Assembly (NCBI GenBank): GCA_029820295.1 | Contig: JALGVA010000026.1 | Coordinates: 1 to 42,624 of the forward strand | DNA: 42,624 nt | Direction of reading: 5' to 3' | DNA from: Candidatus Zipacnadia bacterium | GTDB taxonomy: Bacteria; Armatimonadota; Zipacnadia; Zipacnadales; UBA5352 | Shown: in pieces, positions 25,326 through 33,900 of the stretch | How the letters are laid out: every line of letters starts with the position of its first letter | Numbering within the stretch: position 1 is the first letter of the stretch | Program-made: the position numbers and the translations under genes | Notes under the pieces: model-generated | Told to the model about the DNA's origin: nothing | Database searches by the model: none | What the model saw: the letters and a program-made list of their open reading frames with translations, nothing else

Positions 25326-26210
25326 ATGATCACGCACCTGAGCCTGACGGTGCCGAGCCTGCCTCCCTCCTTCGACGGCCTGACCGTCGCCGCGGTCGCG
25401 GACGTGCATGCGGGGGTACGGCGCGGCGGCGACGCCGGCATCCGTGAGATCGTCGAGCAGGTCAACGCTCAGGAGCCGGACCTGATCGTGCTGCTCGGGG
25501 ACCAGGTGCATATCTGCGATCACGCCGAGCGCCATCTGTCGGCGCTGGCGGGCCTGCGGGCGCGCGAGGGCGTGTGGGCGTGTCTGGGCAATCACGAGCA
25601 CGGCTTCGTTTGGTTCTCGCGCTACCTCGGTGTGAAGCGCGGGCCGTCGGTGCCCGAGTGGCGGCGCCTGTACGCGCAGATCGGTATCGAGGTGCTGGCC
25701 AACGAGGCGCGGCCGCTGACCCGCGACGGCACGCGCCTGTGGGTCGTGGGCGTCGATGACGTCTACAGCGGCCACGACGACCTGCCCGCGGCGCTGCCTG
25801 AGAGCGCGCACAAGGAGTTCTGCCTGCTCATCAGCCACCACCCTGACATCATCGACGATCCGGCCGTCGCCGACGTGGACCTGGTGCTGGCGGGGCACAC
25901 GCACGGCGGGCAGGTGCACATCCCGGTGATCGGCCCGGTGCACGTCTCCTGCCGCAACCCGCGCGAACGCGCCATGGGCCTCGTGGAGGCCAACGGGACC
26001 GTGATGTACGTGTCGCGCGGCGCGGGCGAGGGGCTGCCCCTGCGCATCGGCTGCCCGCGCGAGGTGCCGATCATCACGCTGCGCGCGGCCCCGGGAAGAT
26101 GGGACCGTCGCCGGGAGAAGCTGAGCCCGAGGCCTCGTGCCCGGCCACGTGCGCGGGTGTATGACCGGAGCGAAAGTCGTCATCGCGGTCTCCAGGAGGC
26201 ACGCGGGTGA
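25326..26210 (+). CDS. metallophosphoesterase (YkuE-like, cytoplasmic)
   Basis: 294 residues from ATG 25326; the ribosome site is weak (GTGAG). All calcineurin-like motifs are present in order: DVHAG (D and H ligands), LLGDQVH (GD), GNHEHG (GNH), ISHHPD (H) and AGHTHGGQVHIP (GHTH). A dinuclear metal phosphohydrolase is therefore sound. The start PSLPPSFDGLTVAAVADVHA resembles YkuE-type enzymes, which act on lipid or nucleotide phosphodiesters. Those usually carry an N-terminal membrane or Tat segment, which is absent here. The last 37 residues (from about 258) are an Arg-rich tail unlike the family, and the TGA overlaps the GTG of the next gene by three bases. The tail may be read-through after loss of an earlier stop. 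Substrate unknown. Confidence 0.9.
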   Translation: MITHLSLTVPSLPPSFDGLTVAAVADVHAGVRRGGDAGIREIVEQVNAQEPDLIVLLGDQVHICDHAERHLSALAGLRAREGVWACLGNHEHGFVWFSRYLGVKRGPSVPEWRRLYAQIGIEVLANEARPLTRDGTRLWVVGVDDVYSGHDDLPAALPESAHKEFCLLISHHPDIIDDPAVADVDLVLAGHTHGGQVHIPVIGPVHVSCRNPRERAMGLVEANGTVMYVSRGAGEGLPLRIGCPREVPIITLRAAPGRWDRRREKLSPRPRARPRARVYDRSESRHRGLQEARG

Positions 26211-27556
26211 GCATTTCGGATGGCGACACAGCCGGCCCGACGGAGGAAGCCGCGCCCGCCGGTCGCGTCCCGCTGGGCCACAAGCTGCTGTATGGGGTCG
26301 GCTACGTCTCCCTGGGCGTCACGTCCATAATGGTCATGGCGCTCATCAAGGAGCGCTACAACCCCACGGCAGGCGACGGAGCGGTCGGGCTGGCGCTGGT
26401 CACCGGCTCGGCCTTCTTCATCGCCTACAACGTGGGCAGAGTGGTGGACGCGATTGCCGACCCGCTCATCGGCTTCTGGAGCGACCGCGTGCAGACGCGG
26501 TGGGGTCGGCGCAAGCCCTTCATCTTCATCGGCGGCCCGCTGTTCGCGCTCCTGTTCGCTCTGATCTGGCTGCCACCGGTGCTGGACGCCGAGACGCTGC
26601 CTTCTGTCTGGAACGCGGTCTATCTCGCCTTCACCGCCTCAGCATTCTTCTTTACCTTCACGGTTGTGGTCTGCCCGTACCTCGCCATGCTGCCGGAGAT
26701 CACTGCGGACCCGTCGGAGCGCGTCAGCCTGGCGACCTGGCAGGGCGGCTTCAACGTCGTGGGCACGGTCGGAGGAATGGTGCTGGCCAGCTACCTGATC
26801 GGCGCCTACGACTACCCGACCATGGCCCTGGTAGTGGCGCCGATCCTGCTGATCTGCCTGTGGATACCCCTCCTGGTCCCGACGCCCGTGCAGGCTCAGT
26901 CCGCCTGCGACTTCGGTCTACGCCGGGCCATCGTCAGCACCCTGCGCAATCCCTGGTTCCCATCCTACGTCTTCAGCCAGGTCTGCCTGTGGATGTCACT
27001 GAGCGTGGTGCTGGCGGCGGCGGTCAGCATGGTCAAGGGGCTCGCCGGGGTCGGCGACTTCAGGGCCAGCCTGCCGGTCGCCGCCGCCCTGCTGGTGGCG
27101 GGCGCGCTGTTCCCGCTGGTGCGTCCGGTTGCCGTGCGCACCGGCAAGCGCCGACTGCTGGTGTGGGGAACGGTCTGGTTCGCCGTGATGATGATACCGC
27201 TGATGCTGCTCGGCAGGCTCCCGGTGCCGCTGTCGATATTCTCGCAGGCGGTGGTCATCATGGCGCTCGCCGGTCCGGCCGTAGCGACCCTCTTCGCGCT
27301 CCCCAACGCCATGGTCGCCGACATCGTGGACCACGACGAGGGCCTGACCGGGCAGCGTCGCGAGGCGATCTACTTCGGGGTGCAGGGGCTCCTGGTCAAG
27401 GCGGGCATGGGCATCGGCACCGGCACCGCCTACTGGATGCTGGACTCATTCGGTGACAGTGCCCAGAACCCGGGCGGGTTCATCGCCTGCCCTCTGCTCG
27501 CGCTGTTGCTGGCGGCGGCGGCTGCCGTGATCCTCACCCGTTACCCGGGGGACTGA
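26207..27556 (+). CDS. GPH-family sugar:cation symporter (MelB-like MFS)
   Basis: 449 residues from GTG 26207, overlapping the preceding stop. About 12 transmembrane segments. Signature features of the glycoside-pentoside-hexuronide:cation symporter family are clear: VGRVVDAIADPLIGFWSDRV (the DA..DP.I...SD motif in helix 2 and loop 2-3), followed by RWGRRKPFIFIGGPLF, and the central NAMVADIVDHDEGLTGQRRE loop with acidic residues before helix 11. It imports mono- or disaccharides, glycosides or hexuronates with Na+ or H+ in the inner membrane. It is the only recognisable sugar transporter in the window, so it probably takes up products of the surrounding glycosidases. Translational coupling to the phosphoesterase could mean the latter acts on an imported phosphate- or phospho-lipid-linked compound; inference only. 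A 173-base convergent gap follows with no clear terminator. Confidence 0.93.
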   Translation: MSISDGDTAGPTEEAAPAGRVPLGHKLLYGVGYVSLGVTSIMVMALIKERYNPTAGDGAVGLALVTGSAFFIAYNVGRVVDAIADPLIGFWSDRVQTRWGRRKPFIFIGGPLFALLFALIWLPPVLDAETLPSVWNAVYLAFTASAFFFTFTVVVCPYLAMLPEITADPSERVSLATWQGGFNVVGTVGGMVLASYLIGAYDYPTMALVVAPILLICLWIPLLVPTPVQAQSACDFGLRRAIVSTLRNPWFPSYVFSQVCLWMSLSVVLAAAVSMVKGLAGVGDFRASLPVAAALLVAGALFPLVRPVAVRTGKRRLLVWGTVWFAVMMIPLMLLGRLPVPLSIFSQAVVIMALAGPAVATLFALPNAMVADIVDHDEGLTGQRREAIYFGVQGLLVKAGMGIGTGTAYWMLDSFGDSAQNPGGFIACPLLALLLAAAAAVILTRYPGD

Positions 27557-27729
27557 CGGAAAGGCGGCGCCACGCTCTGCATGTAAGGTGCATCCGACGA
27601 CGCGTGCGGCAATCATGCTGACAGCCACGACGCGGGCTGCACCATCGATGACTGCTGCCGTCAATCTCGGCCGCATCGACTCCGACTTCCCGCCGCCGCC
27701 CGTCCAGACGACACGGCACACGGCCGCCG

Positions 27730-30519
27730 CTACTCCCCCCGCGACTCCATGCGGATCTCGTCGATGCACACGCCCGCACCTGCGTGGCTGCACGGATCGA
27801 GGCGGAAGGACGTGATCCGCCGCCGCCAGCGGTCGCTCTCCCCCACCGGCAGCACGTAATCGTGGTACTCACCGTCGCCGATCAGCTCGAAGCGCACACT
27901 GGTCGCCTCGCTCACCGGCGCCGTCGTGGTTGACCAGAAGAGCTGCCCCCTCTCACCCTCCTCCGCCAGCTCATCGATTCTCATGCGGATTACGACGGTG
28001 CCGACGTCGCTCGCAAGGATCTCCGGCAGCGCCACCGACAGCGCGGGGTCGTTGCTGGTGGTGGTGAAGCAGATCGCGCCATCCTCGACGCGGAAGTCGG
28101 TCAGGCCCATGAACGGCCCCCAGCCCTGCGCGTTGTCGGCGAAATCCCACACCTCGCGCCCCTCCGCCGAGGGCAGGTCGTAGGGCCCGAGGCCGACGTC
28201 GCGCGGGGTGATGTTCGGCGGCCAGCCGCCCTCCGGCTCCTCGCAGAAGACGTCGCGCAGCGCGTCGTACATGTCGAAGCCGAACTCGCGGCAGGGTTCG
28301 AGGTAGGAGCCCTCGCCCCACTCATTGAGCGGCCCCACGGCGATGCGACGCAGGCCGGTCTCGTCGGCGAAGCCCTTCACGTCCCGGCAGATGCGCTCGA
28401 ACAGAGGCACCGTGCGACCGTGGATCACCGTGGCGCGGTCGCCGTGCCACGGGCGCGAGTCCCATCCGGTCGAGATCGACGGGAAGAACGGGATGATGTC
28501 GGCGTCGCGCCATGCGCGCAGGAAGGGCAGCGTCGAGTCTGCGACCAGCTCGAACGGGTAGTTGCGCGCGTCGGCCGCCTGCCCGCCGTGGCCCATGTAG
28601 TGGTAGATCGTGGTCATGGCGAAACCCTCGTCGGCGAGTTGCTGGATCATCGCCGGGTCGGTGCTCGCCTCGGGGAACTTCATGGCCACGAAACAGATGC
28701 CCGGGTAGCCGGCGTCCCGCACCATCTGCTGCGAGATCCCCAGCAGCCGGCGCACGCCCTCGGAGCCACCCATGTCGCCGCGCATACGCCCCGGGCTCCA
28801 GATGATCACCACCGGCATGCCGTCGATGGTGTAGTACTCGGGCATACCGAAGTAGTGGTCGAGCCAGTACTGCGTCACCGCGCGCTGGTCCTCCTCGGAG
28901 TGCGTGCCCGGCGGGTTGTGGTTGGCCCACATCATGCACCACTTGAGGTAGCCGCGATAGCGTGCGTTCATGTAGCCATCGTGGAGCCAGTGCTCCAGGT
29001 GGCGGCTGCCGGCACTCCAGTACCAGTCCACCATGAACAGCCCGATGCCGTGCTCGACGGCCCACTTGATCTGCCAGTCCACCACCTCGGGGCGGGCCTC
29101 GTCATACCAACCCAGCACCGGACGGCGCTCAGGCGCGAGCGTCTCGACCGGCTGCCAGCGCGCGCGCGACGCCCAGCCGGGGAAGTAGTAGGCGCCGATC
29201 TCGTAGTCGCACGCCACCGGCTGGGGCTCGGGCACGTAGTCGGCGGGCGGCAGTCCGAGCGACGGAGTTACCTCGACGGGAATGCGCACCGGTTCGGCGG
29301 GCGCCCCCGCGCCCGACAGCGTCAGCAGCGCCTCGCCGGATGCCGGCCGGGTGGCGGCGACCGTGAACCGATGCGCGGTGCGGCGGAAGGGCTCCACCTC
29401 GGGGAGCGCACGCCAGTCGTCGCCGACGGGCGCCATGCCCGGTGGGAGCTGCAGGTCAGCGATGCGCAGGTTGGTGGCCGTCTCGCCGCCGCGGTTCAGC
29501 AGCCAGACCACGAACGGCAGCTCGGGCCCGACGCGGTTGACGGCCTCCTCCAGTCCGGCCCACGTCACCTCGATGTCTGCCGGACCGAGCGGCTCCTCGG
29601 CGACGGTCACCGAGCGGATGGTGGCGGTTGCGCCGGGCTGCAGTGACGGTGTGAGCCCGAGCAGCAGTAAGTCACCGGCCCAGTGTCGCGCGGCGGACAT
29701 GTCAACGTTGTAGACGTGGAAGCGGCCGTCCGGGCGCAGCTCGAAGCGCTGTGACTGCACGCCCGCCTCGTCGCTCGACACCCACCTGACCAGGCCGATC
29801 GAGCCCGCATCAACCGCCATCTCGATGCTGACCCAGAAGCGCTCGTCCACCGGCAGGCGCAGCGGCGGCGCAGTGATCGGTCCGGGCTGATCGCCCGCGG
29901 AGACGCGCAGGCCCTCGGCGGTCGGCTCGACGGTGGCGCCCCCCTCGGCGGTCCAGGCTTCCGGCTGCGCGCGCAGGTCCCAGTGCGTGTCGGCGCCGAG
30001 CTGTGCGGGCTCACCGAGATCGACGATGCGGATGAAGTCCACCGCGAAGCTCCTGCGCCCCGCGTCCGCGGGCTCGGGCCGGGGCAGGTCGAGGCGCAGG
30101 AGGATGATGCGCCCTTCGGTGTGCCAGTACGGGCGCACGCGGTAGGTGTGCCACTGCCCATCGCCGATGACCTCGAAGGGCGTCTCCTTGCCGGGCGAGA
30201 AGCCCCCGTACTGGCTCTCGGTGGTGTTCGTCCAGAAGAACTCGCCGCTGCCGCCCTGGTCGGTGCGCAGACGCACTTCAATGACCTGCCAGGCGGTCGC
30301 GGGGATGTCGAACTGCGGCCCGATCACGAACGGGTCCCAGTCGGCGATGGTGCCCGTCATGGCGCCGTCCTCGACGCGCAGGTCCGTGATGTGGTTGGCC
30401 ACGCCCCAGCCCTCCAGGTCACCCGCGTCGAAGCGCCACTCAATGAGCGTGCGACCATCGTCCTGGGCGGCGGCGATGGCGCATGACAGCACGAACGTGA
30501 CGACTGTGACAGCTCGCAT
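27730..30519 (-). CDS. secreted GH99-like/WbsX-domain protein with three related beta-sandwich modules
   Basis: 929 residues from ATG 30519 (AGGAGG seven bases upstream). Signal peptide MRAVTVVTFVLSCAIAAAQ. Module A (about 25-165, starting IEWRFDAGDLEGWGVANHIT), module B (about 178-310, HWDLRAQPEAWTAEGGATVE) and module C (about 790-925, VWDFADNAQGWGPFMGLTDF) share the same pattern. In A and C it is W.F..-...GWG....-DLRVEDGA, then an FFW/LFWSTTT strand and IGDGQ/EYH. A central TIM barrel (434-775) has IGAYYFPGW, WQIKWAVEHGIGLFMVDWYW, DGMPVVIIWSPGRM and GPLNEWGEGSYLEP, the NEW.EG..LEP signature of WbsX/GH99-like proteins. GH99 enzymes are endo-alpha-mannosidases/mannanases, but WbsX-like domains have mixed roles. 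Last gene of a four-gene operon, 22 bases after its neighbour. Confidence 0.85.
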   Translation of the reverse strand: MRAVTVVTFVLSCAIAAAQDDGRTLIEWRFDAGDLEGWGVANHITDLRVEDGAMTGTIADWDPFVIGPQFDIPATAWQVIEVRLRTDQGGSGEFFWTNTTESQYGGFSPGKETPFEVIGDGQWHTYRVRPYWHTEGRIILLRLDLPRPEPADAGRRSFAVDFIRIVDLGEPAQLGADTHWDLRAQPEAWTAEGGATVEPTAEGLRVSAGDQPGPITAPPLRLPVDERFWVSIEMAVDAGSIGLVRWVSSDEAGVQSQRFELRPDGRFHVYNVDMSAARHWAGDLLLLGLTPSLQPGATATIRSVTVAEEPLGPADIEVTWAGLEEAVNRVGPELPFVVWLLNRGGETATNLRIADLQLPPGMAPVGDDWRALPEVEPFRRTAHRFTVAATRPASGEALLTLSGAGAPAEPVRIPVEVTPSLGLPPADYVPEPQPVACDYEIGAYYFPGWASRARWQPVETLAPERRPVLGWYDEARPEVVDWQIKWAVEHGIGLFMVDWYWSAGSRHLEHWLHDGYMNARYRGYLKWCMMWANHNPPGTHSEEDQRAVTQYWLDHYFGMPEYYTIDGMPVVIIWSPGRMRGDMGGSEGVRRLLGISQQMVRDAGYPGICFVAMKFPEASTDPAMIQQLADEGFAMTTIYHYMGHGGQAADARNYPFELVADSTLPFLRAWRDADIIPFFPSISTGWDSRPWHGDRATVIHGRTVPLFERICRDVKGFADETGLRRIAVGPLNEWGEGSYLEPCREFGFDMYDALRDVFCEEPEGGWPPNITPRDVGLGPYDLPSAEGREVWDFADNAQGWGPFMGLTDFRVEDGAICFTTTSNDPALSVALPEILASDVGTVVIRMRIDELAEEGERGQLFWSTTTAPVSEATSVRFELIGDGEYHDYVLPVGESDRWRRRITSFRLDPCSHAGAGVCIDEIRMESRGE

Positions 30520-30541
30520 GATCGGCCTCCTGTGTCGCGCC

Positions 30542-33277
30542 TTACCAGTCCAGCACGGTCCCCGTCAGTCCGGCCCGCTGATACACCTCGCCATCGCCGA
30601 ACACGCCGCAGTACGGGTAACGCTCATCGAGCAGCGCCACCAGCTCGTCCATGGCCGCCGACAGCGCCTCGTCCGAGCGCGCGGCGATGGTCAGCGTGTC
30701 GCGACCACCCACGGCACTGCGCACGATCGTGGCCTCGGCCTCGCCGGGCTCAGCGACGACGAGCACAAGCGCTCCCGCGGCCGGGGCGTCGTCGGCCGAC
30801 ACGATCGGGATCTCCAGGTCGGGCACATCGTCCAGCTCCCAGACGACGCCCGATGGGTGCTGGCTGCGGCGGTGGTAGTAGTCGAAGTAAGCTGCCAGCC
30901 GCTCGGCGGCGAAGCGCTGAGCCTCGGTGGCGTCCTCGGGCAACACGATGGCGCAGGCGGGGGCGCCGTCGGCCACGAACGGGAAGTCGAGCGCCGCCTG
31001 GCGGTCGGGGATGAGCACGCGCGGCCGGCACGCGATGGTCAGCGTGGTGTGCCCGGACAGGTCGGCCGTGAACTCGATGCCGCCGGGCGTCTCGCGCCAC
31101 GCATCGATCGGCGCGCGGTTGAGCGTCACTGACTCGATGGCGGCGCCGTCGGGGATGGCGATGCGCACGGACGCCTGCGCGGGCGCATCGAGGTCGATGG
31201 CGGCGCGGACGGTGAAGCGGTCGGTCCGGCCCTGCGCCGCCTCCAGCCAGCCCGCGCCGGTCAGTGACCCGTCAGCCACCAGGCGCAGGGCCGCGCGCCA
31301 CAGCGCGGCCCCGTGCGGCTCGATGGTTGCGCTCAGACGGGTGGTGTCGGCGTCGAAGCGGCAGTCCACGCGGCCGCCGTCCCAGTCGCACACAATGAAC
31401 GAGCCCGGCCCGAGATAGCGCGTCTCAACGGCGATCTCGGGCGTGACCGTCGCGCCGGTCGGATTGCCCAGCGCCAGGAACGAGCCGACGTCCTCGCCGT
31501 AGCGCGCCGGCCACAGCCGTTCGTCGGTCTGCAGCGCCGGCGCCGGTTGCCAGCCCGCCCGGCACAACGTCGTGAGAATGCGTCCCCAGCGCACCATGCC
31601 GGGCACGGCCACCAAGTCGTTGCTGGGGATCGCGCCCAGCACCAGGCTGCGCAGCAGCGTGAAGTCGAGCAGGCCCCGCATGGCCTCGCGGATCTGCGCC
31701 GACTCCAGCTCCTCCCAGCGCACCATCTCGTTCAGCCAGTAGGGGTAGCCCTTGTGCCAGACCATGGGCTTGTGGCCGGCCATCAGCCGCGCCGGCCACT
31801 GGCGCGCACGGTAGTTGGTGTAACGCGTCGGCTCGGGCTCGAACATGACGCAATCGGCGCGGCCGCCCAGCGAGTAGACGTAGGGACCGTTGAGGCACGT
31901 GCCCGCGCGCAGGCCCTCGACGGTCTGATCGTGCACCCAGTCGAGCAGGTGGCTCAGGGCGATCGACTCGTCAACGAAGGTCCCGTAGTTGTCCCACGCG
32001 CGGCCGACCATGCCCTCCTGCGCGGGGCCGTAGTAGCGCGTGCCGCCGTGGCAGGTGTCGAAGGCAAAGCCCGACGGGCGGAAGTCCGCGACGATGCGCG
32101 CGAAGTCGCGCAGCGTCTCCTCGCCGTAGGAGGTGTTCCAGGGCATGGCGGGCGCCGAGGTGGAGTCGGTCTTGATCCAGCCCTGACGCGGAGGGAGGTG
32201 GCCGCCGTCGGGCATGACCCAGAACGAGTCGGGGAAGGCGCTCTCCAGCAGGCTCAGTTCGCACTGCTGGGGCAGCACGTAGAACAGGATGGCGGCGGCC
32301 TTCCGGCCCTCATGGAAGCGGATGCGCGTCTCGCGACGGTAGTCCTCGATGGTGCCCTCGGCCGCGTTGTAGTGCTTGTCGAGCGGCCCGGGGTAGCCCT
32401 TGGCCGGGTCCCAGAAGCGTTCATCGGGATACCAGTCACCGGGGCTCTGGAAGGGCGCATAGGCCCAGTCCCAGCCCATTAGCAGCCGCCGCGCCTCCTC
32501 GATCTGCAGGGCGCGGTTGGCGTTGCTGCCGCGCAGGTAGCGCCCCGGCCCGACGATGCGCGGGTCGATGCCCTCGGCCGGCCACCACGTGGCCGGGAAG
32601 AGATCGTAGGTGCGCTGCACCGCGTCGCGCCAGCCCCACCTCCCGGCGAAGTCGGTGGCGAAGAAGCGCAGGCTGGTCTGCTCGCCAGGCGGCAGGACGA
32701 TGCGCGCCCCGAACGAGAGCACCGCGCCGCTGTCGGCGACCTCGACCCCGCTGCCCAGGAGGCTGAAGAGCTGCGAGGGGTCGATGCCGACGACCAGGCC
32801 GCCCGCATCGTCGTAGACCGCCGCCGCCGGGAACTGGAAGACCAGCCCCACGGTCTCGCGGCCGCCGCCGGAGAGCGGCGTCTCGAGTTGGCCGTCCCAG
32901 AAGCTGCCCTCGGTCGGCGCCGCAGGCAGCGACAGCGACACCTGCAGCCAGCGCTCCTCGGGTCCAAGGTTGTCGAGCGCGACCGTCCAGGAGATGTGGT
33001 CACTCTGCGGCGCGATGATCACGGCGACCGCAAGCTCCCCCTCCACCGCGCGCGCGGTCAGCTCCGAGCCGTCATCGCGCGGCGTCACGCCCGTAACGGA
33101 CAGGTCGACGGCGCCATGGGCGCGGCCGTCGAAGACGCGCACTCCGCCGCAGGGAACCACGGCTCCCTCCGCCATCGCGACTTCGCCCGTCACCGGATCG
33201 AGCGACCAGCCCAGCGAGGGCAGGTCGAGGGCGGCGGGCGTGGCCCGTGCGACCACAAGGAGCGCGGCGACGCACAT
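30542..33277 (-). CDS. secreted alpha-galactosidase-like TIM-barrel protein
   Basis: 911 residues from ATG 33277, 14 bases after the previous stop. The frame is open further upstream. ATG gives a hydrophobic but uncharged signal start (MCVAALLVVARATPA), and a better signal peptide with Arg begins a few codons upstream (ITARIAMCVAALLV), but no ATG/GTG/TTG is there. Residues about 20-215 are a beta sandwich (LSLPAAPTEGSFWDG; GGLVVGIDPSQLFSLLGSG). Residues about 225-600 are a TIM-barrel region with FADTCHG-type phrases: PSGFAFDTCHGGTRYYGPAQ, DCVMFEPEPTRYTNY and MVWHKGYPYWLNEMV. Candidate acids are in AFDT and MFEPEP. The C terminus (about 770-890, AIVLPEDATEAQRFAAERLA; DELVALLDERYPYCG) resembles the GH20b/GH67-type N-terminal accessory fold, unusually placed at the end. 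Exact GH family uncertain. Confidence 0.75.
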   Translation of the reverse strand: MCVAALLVVARATPAALDLPSLGWSLDPVTGEVAMAEGAVVPCGGVRVFDGRAHGAVDLSVTGVTPRDDGSELTARAVEGELAVAVIIAPQSDHISWTVALDNLGPEERWLQVSLSLPAAPTEGSFWDGQLETPLSGGGRETVGLVFQFPAAAVYDDAGGLVVGIDPSQLFSLLGSGVEVADSGAVLSFGARIVLPPGEQTSLRFFATDFAGRWGWRDAVQRTYDLFPATWWPAEGIDPRIVGPGRYLRGSNANRALQIEEARRLLMGWDWAYAPFQSPGDWYPDERFWDPAKGYPGPLDKHYNAAEGTIEDYRRETRIRFHEGRKAAAILFYVLPQQCELSLLESAFPDSFWVMPDGGHLPPRQGWIKTDSTSAPAMPWNTSYGEETLRDFARIVADFRPSGFAFDTCHGGTRYYGPAQEGMVGRAWDNYGTFVDESIALSHLLDWVHDQTVEGLRAGTCLNGPYVYSLGGRADCVMFEPEPTRYTNYRARQWPARLMAGHKPMVWHKGYPYWLNEMVRWEELESAQIREAMRGLLDFTLLRSLVLGAIPSNDLVAVPGMVRWGRILTTLCRAGWQPAPALQTDERLWPARYGEDVGSFLALGNPTGATVTPEIAVETRYLGPGSFIVCDWDGGRVDCRFDADTTRLSATIEPHGAALWRAALRLVADGSLTGAGWLEAAQGRTDRFTVRAAIDLDAPAQASVRIAIPDGAAIESVTLNRAPIDAWRETPGGIEFTADLSGHTTLTIACRPRVLIPDRQAALDFPFVADGAPACAIVLPEDATEAQRFAAERLAAYFDYYHRRSQHPSGVVWELDDVPDLEIPIVSADDAPAAGALVLVVAEPGEAEATIVRSAVGGRDTLTIAARSDEALSAAMDELVALLDERYPYCGVFGDGEVYQRAGLTGTVLDW

Positions 33278-33291
33278 GGCGATGCGGGCGG

Positions 33292-33870
33292 TTATTGTGC
33301 CTCGCCCTCCTCGACCCGCTCGATGGTCACGTCGTCGAACCAGAGCGTGCTGGGCGCGAAGTACGACCCGAGGCGCACGTACAGCTCCGCGATGCCCTCG
33401 GGGACCCGCACCGTCAACTCCAGCGGATGCCAGCCGTCATCGTTGACGCCTTTGAGGTACTCTGCGGGGATGAAGCCGGGCACGAGGTCCGGGTAGGTGT
33501 ACGACCGCAGGTAGGCGCGGTCCTCGGCGCCGGGGAGCACGGCGCGCGTGGCATCGCGCGCCTGCACCCACATGACCGCCTCACCGCCGCGCATGCGCAC
33601 CCACGCGCGTACCCGCCACGCGCCCGGCTCGGTGAGCGGCAGATAGCACGCCCAGAAGCCCCAGGTGATGCCGACGTGGTCCTGCAGGTGCAGGGAGTGT
33701 TCGCCCGTGCGCGCCGCGTCGGCGACACTGCCGGTGAACTGCAGCGGACTGGCCTCGAGCGCCCAGCCCGCGCGCGCGTCCAGGCCTTCGAAGCTGAAGC
33801 TGGCGATCGGCTCCCCCGCGGCGCCGACCACCGGCAGCGCGGACAGCCCCATCAGGAGCAGTCGCAGCAC
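33292..33870 (-). CDS. secreted single-domain carbohydrate-binding-like protein
   Basis: 192 residues from GTG 33870, with GGGAGGTGG five bases upstream. Signal peptide MLRLLLMGLSALPVVGAAG. The mature part is one galactose-binding-type beta sandwich: IASFSFEGLDARAGWALEAS, SLHLQDHVGITWGFWACYLP, WRVRAWVRMRGGEAVMWV, LELTVRVPEGIAELYVRLGS and LWFDDVTIER. The terminal FDDVTIE is typical of CBM4/9/CBM_4_9-like domains. With no catalytic domain it could be a free sugar-binding protein or subunit of the neighbouring enzymes. Spacing is 30 bases from the gene before and 14 to the gene after, so it is firmly in the operon. Confidence 0.75.
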   Translation of the reverse strand: MLRLLLMGLSALPVVGAAGEPIASFSFEGLDARAGWALEASPLQFTGSVADAARTGEHSLHLQDHVGITWGFWACYLPLTEPGAWRVRAWVRMRGGEAVMWVQARDATRAVLPGAEDRAYLRSYTYPDLVPGFIPAEYLKGVNDDGWHPLELTVRVPEGIAELYVRLGSYFAPSTLWFDDVTIERVEEGEAQ

Positions 33871-33900
33871 GTGGCCACCTCCCGGAGATTCCTGTCGGTG

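Noticed and set aside
25113-26183. Upstream extension of the membrane protein to 996 residues
   Set aside because: It would be antisense to the metallophosphoesterase, and ATG 25112 has its own ribosome site and hydrophobic start.
27557-27729. Possible small gene or terminator in the convergent gap
   Set aside because: Only a short plus-strand frame with no ribosome site, and no hairpin with a T-run; nothing supportable.
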